Assembly: GCA_900770265.1 (NCBI GenBank)
Contig: CAAGJR010000199.1
Location: 1 to 8,734, forward strand
DNA length: 8,734 bases
Source of the DNA: an uncultured Acidaminococcus sp.
GTDB taxonomy: Bacteria; Bacillota; Negativicutes; Acidaminococcales; Acidaminococcaceae
Direction: 5' to 3'
Shown here: positions 5,686 to 8,734 of the stretch, one piece after another
Position numbering within the stretch: the first letter of the stretch is position 1
Layout: each line of letters begins with the position of its first letter
Notes under the pieces: model-generated
What the model was told of the DNA's origin: nothing
Seen by the model: only the letters and a program-made list of their open reading frames with translations
Databases searched by the model: none
Translations under genes and position numbers: made by a program

Positions 5686-8001
5686 GAAAGAATCTCGTTG
5701 CCAACGATAACTATACCATATTGGAATGGCTCCGTCAAAAACGATTTTCACTGCACCCACCTGATCCGTTCGGACTAGGGGGATCTTACGGGCCTCCAGT
5801 TTCTCAATTGTCTCCTTATGGGGATGGCCGAAGTGGTTCCGCCTGCCGGCTGATACGACGGCCAATCGGGGCCGTACAGCCTCCAGGAAGGCTTCCGACG
5901 TGGAAGTCCTGGAACCATGATGGGATACTTTGAGCACATCGCTCCGGATGGGCCTTTGGGCCGCCAGTTCCTCCACCTCCGCCGGGGCATCCCCGGTGAA
6001 GAGAAGACTGTGGCCATCACAGCTCACACGTACGATGGCAGAGTTCTCGTTCCCTTTTCCTCCTTTCTCTTCCAACTTCGGTGCTTCTACAGTTCGTATT
6101 ATACTCTTTTTTTTGCCTATTTTCTGGTTTGTTTGCATTTTGTATACAATTTTACTGAAGCTTTCAAATTGTACCAATTGCAGCGCTTTTTCTACGTCTT
6201 CACTAGGGATTTCATTGGGCAGGTAGATGGCCTCTGCCGGCATCCAGCGCAGCAGTCCGGCCAGTCCTCCGGCATGGTCGTGATGGCCGTGGCTGATAAA
6301 GACGGCATCCACCCGATCCGCCCCCAGCCAGCGCAGAAATGGCACCAAAAGTCTTTCGCCGGTGTCGAAATTCCCGCCAAGACCGCCTGTATCGAACACG
6401 AAGACCTCCCGCTCCGGGGTCACCACCACAGCACAGTCCCCCTGCCCCACGTCCAGAAAATACGCTGTCAGGGGCTGGGGCCGGAAATGATGCAGGCCCA
6501 GCACTGTGCAGAGGGCCAGGCCGGAAGCCAGCAGCCCGGCCCGCCGCAGCCGCACTCTCCCTGGCTGGAACCAGCCCACTTCCAACAGCGCACACAAAAA
6601 CAGCAGGTATAAAGGCCATACCCAAAGGGGTACCTGCCCTGTGACCCAGTGGGTACCGGGCAGCCGGCACAGGATTTCCCCCAGCCAGAGAGAAATCCCC
6701 AGCAGCTGGGAGGCCCCGATGAGCACCGGACGCCCCAGCAGCGTCAGGCCCACCGCTCCTAACGCCGCCCCGGCAGCCCCCAGGGTAAGGCAGAAAGAAA
6801 GCAGGGGCACCAGCAGTACGTTGGCCAGCAGCGACACCAGGGACAGCATATGGAAGTGATGGACCAGGAAGGGCAGCCCCAGGGCCTGGGCCGCCAGAGG
6901 CACGGAAAAGCCCCGGGCCAGGGGAAAGGGCAGCCAGACCGCCAGCTTCTTTTCCACCGGCCGGCGCAGCAGCAGAAGGCCCCAGGCCGCCGCAAAGGAC
7001 AGCTGGAACCCCGGGTCCCATACCCACCAGGGCTGCCAGGCAAGGAGCAGCAGAAGCCCCAGGCCCAGAAACGCCGTACTGCTGGCCCGTTTCCGGTTCA
7101 CCCTGCCCCACAGGGCTCCCAGTCCCAGCAGCAGCGCCCGGCACACGGACGCCCGCAGACCGCACAATACCCCATAGGCCACCAGCAGCAGCGCCACAAG
7201 AAGGGCCCCTGCCTTCCGGGGCAGCTGGAGCAGAGCCGCCCCGGAAGCAAACAGGCCCAGCAGCAGTGCCACATGGCTGCCGGAAACAGAAAGCAGATGG
7301 CTGAGGCCGCAGCGGGTGAAGAGCCGCAGCCGCTCCGGGGCGATGCCTCCGCTGCCCCCCAATAACATCCCTTCCAGCAGCGCACTGTCCTCCGGCCCCA
7401 TGGCCCGGCGCAGCTGGCCCCGCAGGGTATCGCCCAGGGCAAAAAGCCGGTCCTGCCAGCCGGGCGCCGGATCCACCACCCGGCAGTTCCGGCCTTCGGT
7501 CTCCAGGCTACCCCCTTCCCCTGCGATGGCGGCCCGCACCTGCGGGTCCAGCTGGCCGGGGTTGTAGAACCCGTCCGGTGGCCGAAAGGTTCCCTGTACC
7601 TGGACCGTGCCCTGCCGGGGCTGGAATTTCCCGGCTTTCTGCACGAACACCCGCACCCGGCCCCGGGGTTCCTCCAGCAGGAACGAAAGGGACCCCGGCC
7701 GCCTTGTTTTCGGGGATCCGGGTACCACCCGTCCGGTCAGGACGGTTTGCTGATCCACCAGGGCAGCCAGCCTTTCCTGGGCCGTGGTGGCAAAAGAGGC
7801 CCGCAGGCCGCCCAGGCAGAAGACCAGCACCCAGCAGGCCAGCCGCCACCTGTCCCGGCCCTGCTGCTCCCGGTGGAGCCACAGCAATCCTCCCCCACTG
7901 ATTCCCAGGGCCACGCCCCACACCCACCAGGGGAAGGACTTCTCCAGACCGGCGGCGATGCCCAGGGCAAAGGCCAGCCCCGCTTCCAGTACCAGGGCCA
8001 T
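5683..8001 (-). CDS. comEC: Competence protein ComEC (DNA uptake channel)
   Basis: The 772-residue ComEC is the inner-membrane channel that brings single-stranded DNA into the cell during transformation. Domains in order are: an N-terminal hydrophobic and OB-like region (DUF4131 type, about 1-185) with YNPGQLDPQ at 146-154; a multi-helix competence domain with LLSVSGSHVALLLG (236-249) from about 200 to 475; and a C-terminal metallo-beta-lactamase domain with DVGQGD (517-522), HGHHDH (571-576), NSAIV (653-657), LLFTGD (666-671) and KVSHHGS (691-697). The catalytic metal motif is intact. The start is 1 bp after the comEA stop, and its GGAGG site lies inside comEA, so the two are tightly coupled. 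An AT-rich stretch codes for the Lys-rich residues 596-651 in an otherwise GC-rich gene. Presence of a full gene suggests, but does not prove, natural competence. Confidence 0.96.
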   Translation of the reverse strand: MALVLEAGLAFALGIAAGLEKSFPWWVWGVALGISGGGLLWLHREQQGRDRWRLACWVLVFCLGGLRASFATTAQERLAALVDQQTVLTGRVVPGSPKTRRPGSLSFLLEEPRGRVRVFVQKAGKFQPRQGTVQVQGTFRPPDGFYNPGQLDPQVRAAIAGEGGSLETEGRNCRVVDPAPGWQDRLFALGDTLRGQLRRAMGPEDSALLEGMLLGGSGGIAPERLRLFTRCGLSHLLSVSGSHVALLLGLFASGAALLQLPRKAGALLVALLLVAYGVLCGLRASVCRALLLGLGALWGRVNRKRASSTAFLGLGLLLLLAWQPWWVWDPGFQLSFAAAWGLLLLRRPVEKKLAVWLPFPLARGFSVPLAAQALGLPFLVHHFHMLSLVSLLANVLLVPLLSFCLTLGAAGAALGAVGLTLLGRPVLIGASQLLGISLWLGEILCRLPGTHWVTGQVPLWVWPLYLLFLCALLEVGWFQPGRVRLRRAGLLASGLALCTVLGLHHFRPQPLTAYFLDVGQGDCAVVVTPEREVFVFDTGGLGGNFDTGERLLVPFLRWLGADRVDAVFISHGHHDHAGGLAGLLRWMPAEAIYLPNEIPSEDVEKALQLVQFESFSKIVYKMQTNQKIGKKKSIIRTVEAPKLEEKGGKGNENSAIVRVSCDGHSLLFTGDAPAEVEELAAQRPIRSDVLKVSHHGSRTSTSEAFLEAVRPRLAVVSAGRRNHFGHPHKETIEKLEARKIPLVRTDQVGAVKIVFDGAIPIWYSYRWQRDSF
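6050..6215. other. AT-rich patch inside comEC
   Basis: Lines 6061-6120 and 6121-6180 have 22 and 17 G or C out of 60 (37% and 28%), against 42 of 60 in a typical comEC line (7321-7380). The reading frame is intact. The patch covers residues about 596-651, between the HGHHDH motif and the NSAIV strand, a surface loop that varies in this family. It could be a recombined segment from a relative with lower GC, or a loop under little selection. Confidence 0.6.
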
Positions 8002-8002
8002 G

Positions 8003-8629
8003 CTACACCTCCACCTGGTCCGCCAGGCGCCGGAATTTGGCCGGCCCTATGCCGGACACCTGCTGCAGGTCTTCCACCCGCTGGAACGGTTTCTGCTGCC
8101 TGTACTGGAGTATCCGCCGGGCCAGGGAGGGGCCGATGCCCGGCAGGGTGGTCAGCTGGGCTTCGTCCGCCGTGTTCAGGTTCACTTTTCCGCCGGGGAT
8201 CGCGGCCGTTCCTTCTGCTGGTCCGGCAGGTCCCCCTCCGGTCCCATTTCCACCGGAACCTGCGGCCGTACTGCTCCGGCGGCTGCTTTTTTTCAGGAAG
8301 GGTACGTTCACCTGGCTGCCGTCCTTGCATTTCTTCGCCAGGTTCACCCGGGTCAGGTCGGCGTCCTCCGTGGCACCTCCGGCCACGTCCAGGGCCTCCT
8401 GGTACCGGATGCCCGGCTCCACCTGGTACAGCCCCGGGCTCTGCACCGCCCCGCTGATGTAGATGGTGACTTTGGCCTTTTTCTCCGGCCGGGGTGCCGC
8501 CACCTGGGCCTGGGCCTGGCCGGCCGCCGGTTCCGGGGTACGGCTGCGGCTCTGCCACAGGCCGCCGGCCACACAGCACAGCACGATGGCCAATACCACC
8601 AGCCATTTCTTCTTTTCCCATGGATCCAT
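8003..8629 (-). CDS. comEA: Competence DNA receptor ComEA
   Basis: ComEA is a membrane-anchored DNA receptor that hands DNA to ComEC. The 208-residue product has a charged N-terminus, one membrane helix (about 9-25, WLVVLAIVLCCVAGGLW), an SLBB domain (about 53-110, starting VTIYISGAVQSPGLY), a Gly/Ser/Pro-rich linker (about 111-146) and a helix-hairpin-helix DNA-binding pair at the end (NLNTADEAQLTTLPGIGPSL at 150-169, VSGIGPAKFRRLA at 191-203). This order is typical of Gram-positive ComEA. I chose the ATG at 8629, with AAGGAGG 9 nt before it. An upstream in-frame ATG at 8701 would add 24 residues without family likeness and would translate the leader hairpin. The stop is 1 bp before comEC. 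Its ribosome binding site is buried in a hairpin. Confidence 0.94.
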   Translation of the reverse strand: MDPWEKKKWLVVLAIVLCCVAGGLWQSRSRTPEPAAGQAQAQVAAPRPEKKAKVTIYISGAVQSPGLYQVEPGIRYQEALDVAGGATEDADLTRVNLAKKCKDGSQVNVPFLKKSSRRSSTAAGSGGNGTGGGPAGPAEGTAAIPGGKVNLNTADEAQLTTLPGIGPSLARRILQYRQQKPFQRVEDLQQVSGIGPAKFRRLADQVEV

Positions 8630-8716
8630 AAAAAAATACCTCCTTTTTGCAGAATGGGCTCTCTCCACCCCATTCGACACAAAAAGGAGGATTCCTCCCA
8701 CCCTGCAAAAAGAAGG
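8630..8716 (-). promoter_or_regulatory. Structured comEA leader hiding the ribosome binding site
   Basis: On the minus strand, CCTCCTTTTTG (8690-8680) pairs perfectly over 11 bp with CAAAAAGGAGG (8649-8639), which contains the comEA ribosome binding site. Inside it a second perfect 7-bp stem, GAATGGG (8675-8669) with CCCATTC (8658-8652), closes a 10-nt loop. A rival partner at 8716-8703 can pair 14 nt with 8652-8639, including one G-U pair. A short stem GGAGG (8698-8694) with CCTCC (8690-8686) competes with the first. The 3' arm is followed by TA and T7 (8636-8630), then the ATG. It can be read as an attenuator or terminator, or as an occluded start. Confidence 0.6.
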
Positions 8717-8734
8717 TCATTAAGTGCAAAAAAA

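Noticed and set aside
5670..5738. Upstream ATG for holA at 5738
   Set aside because: It would overlap comEC by 56 nt. The GTG at 5669 has a good ribosome binding site and gives the normal family N-terminus.
5917..6612. Long open frame on the plus strand opposite comEC, and similar ones at 6850-7365 and 7747-8457
   Set aside because: They are antisense to comEC and comEA in GC-rich sequence, have low-complexity Pro/Gly/Gln/Arg-rich translations and no family likeness. The minus-strand frames hold all known motifs.

Overview
The window looks like a chromosomal segment of a Firmicutes-type anaerobe. A member of the Negativicutes such as Acidaminococcus is my best guess. The reasons are the comEA-comEC-holA gene order, strong AAGGAGG ribosome binding sites, a GC-rich background, a glutamate carrier joined to the operon (Acidaminococcus ferments glutamate), and a family of GTAGGG-type palindromic intergenic repeats. 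The genus is an inference from these traits, not a match I could test. All seven supported genes lie on the minus strand, so the window is best read from right to left.

Right part (8734 to about 3256): a compact housekeeping operon. A structured leader precedes comEA (DNA receptor of competence). comEC (DNA channel with a metallo-beta-lactamase domain) follows after 1 bp, then holA (DNA polymerase III delta subunit) after 13 bp, then gltS (sodium/glutamate symporter) after 38 bp. The comEC and holA ribosome binding sites overlap the end of the preceding gene. I see no terminator until two hairpins after gltS (3310-3343 and 3256-3286). The comEA ribosome binding site lies in the 3' arm of a long hairpin that can form with either of two upstream partners and is followed at once by a T-tract and the start codon. 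This is a good candidate for an attenuator or an occluded start. A strongly AT-rich patch (about 6050-6215) interrupts the GC-rich comEC gene.

Left part (about 3245 to 1): a three-gene accessory cassette with lower GC, bracketed by repeats. In order of transcription it encodes: (1) a 463-residue protein with an HNH-nuclease-like motif followed by a hydrophobic, glycine-rich, membrane-type region and a coiled coil; (2) a 333-residue protein with an N-terminal hydrophobic segment, a charged coiled coil and a long glycine-zipper-like region; (3) an 87-residue cysteine-cluster protein of the YkgJ type, whose start overlaps the end of gene 2. The cassette has an inverted pair of about 51-bp repeats (139-189 and 2891-2941). 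Outside these lies a direct pair of about 95-bp repeats (28-122 and 3150-3245). The layout suggests a small mobile or shuffled module. Its function is unknown; a membrane-associated nuclease system, possibly defensive, is the most interesting reading but is not shown by the sequence.
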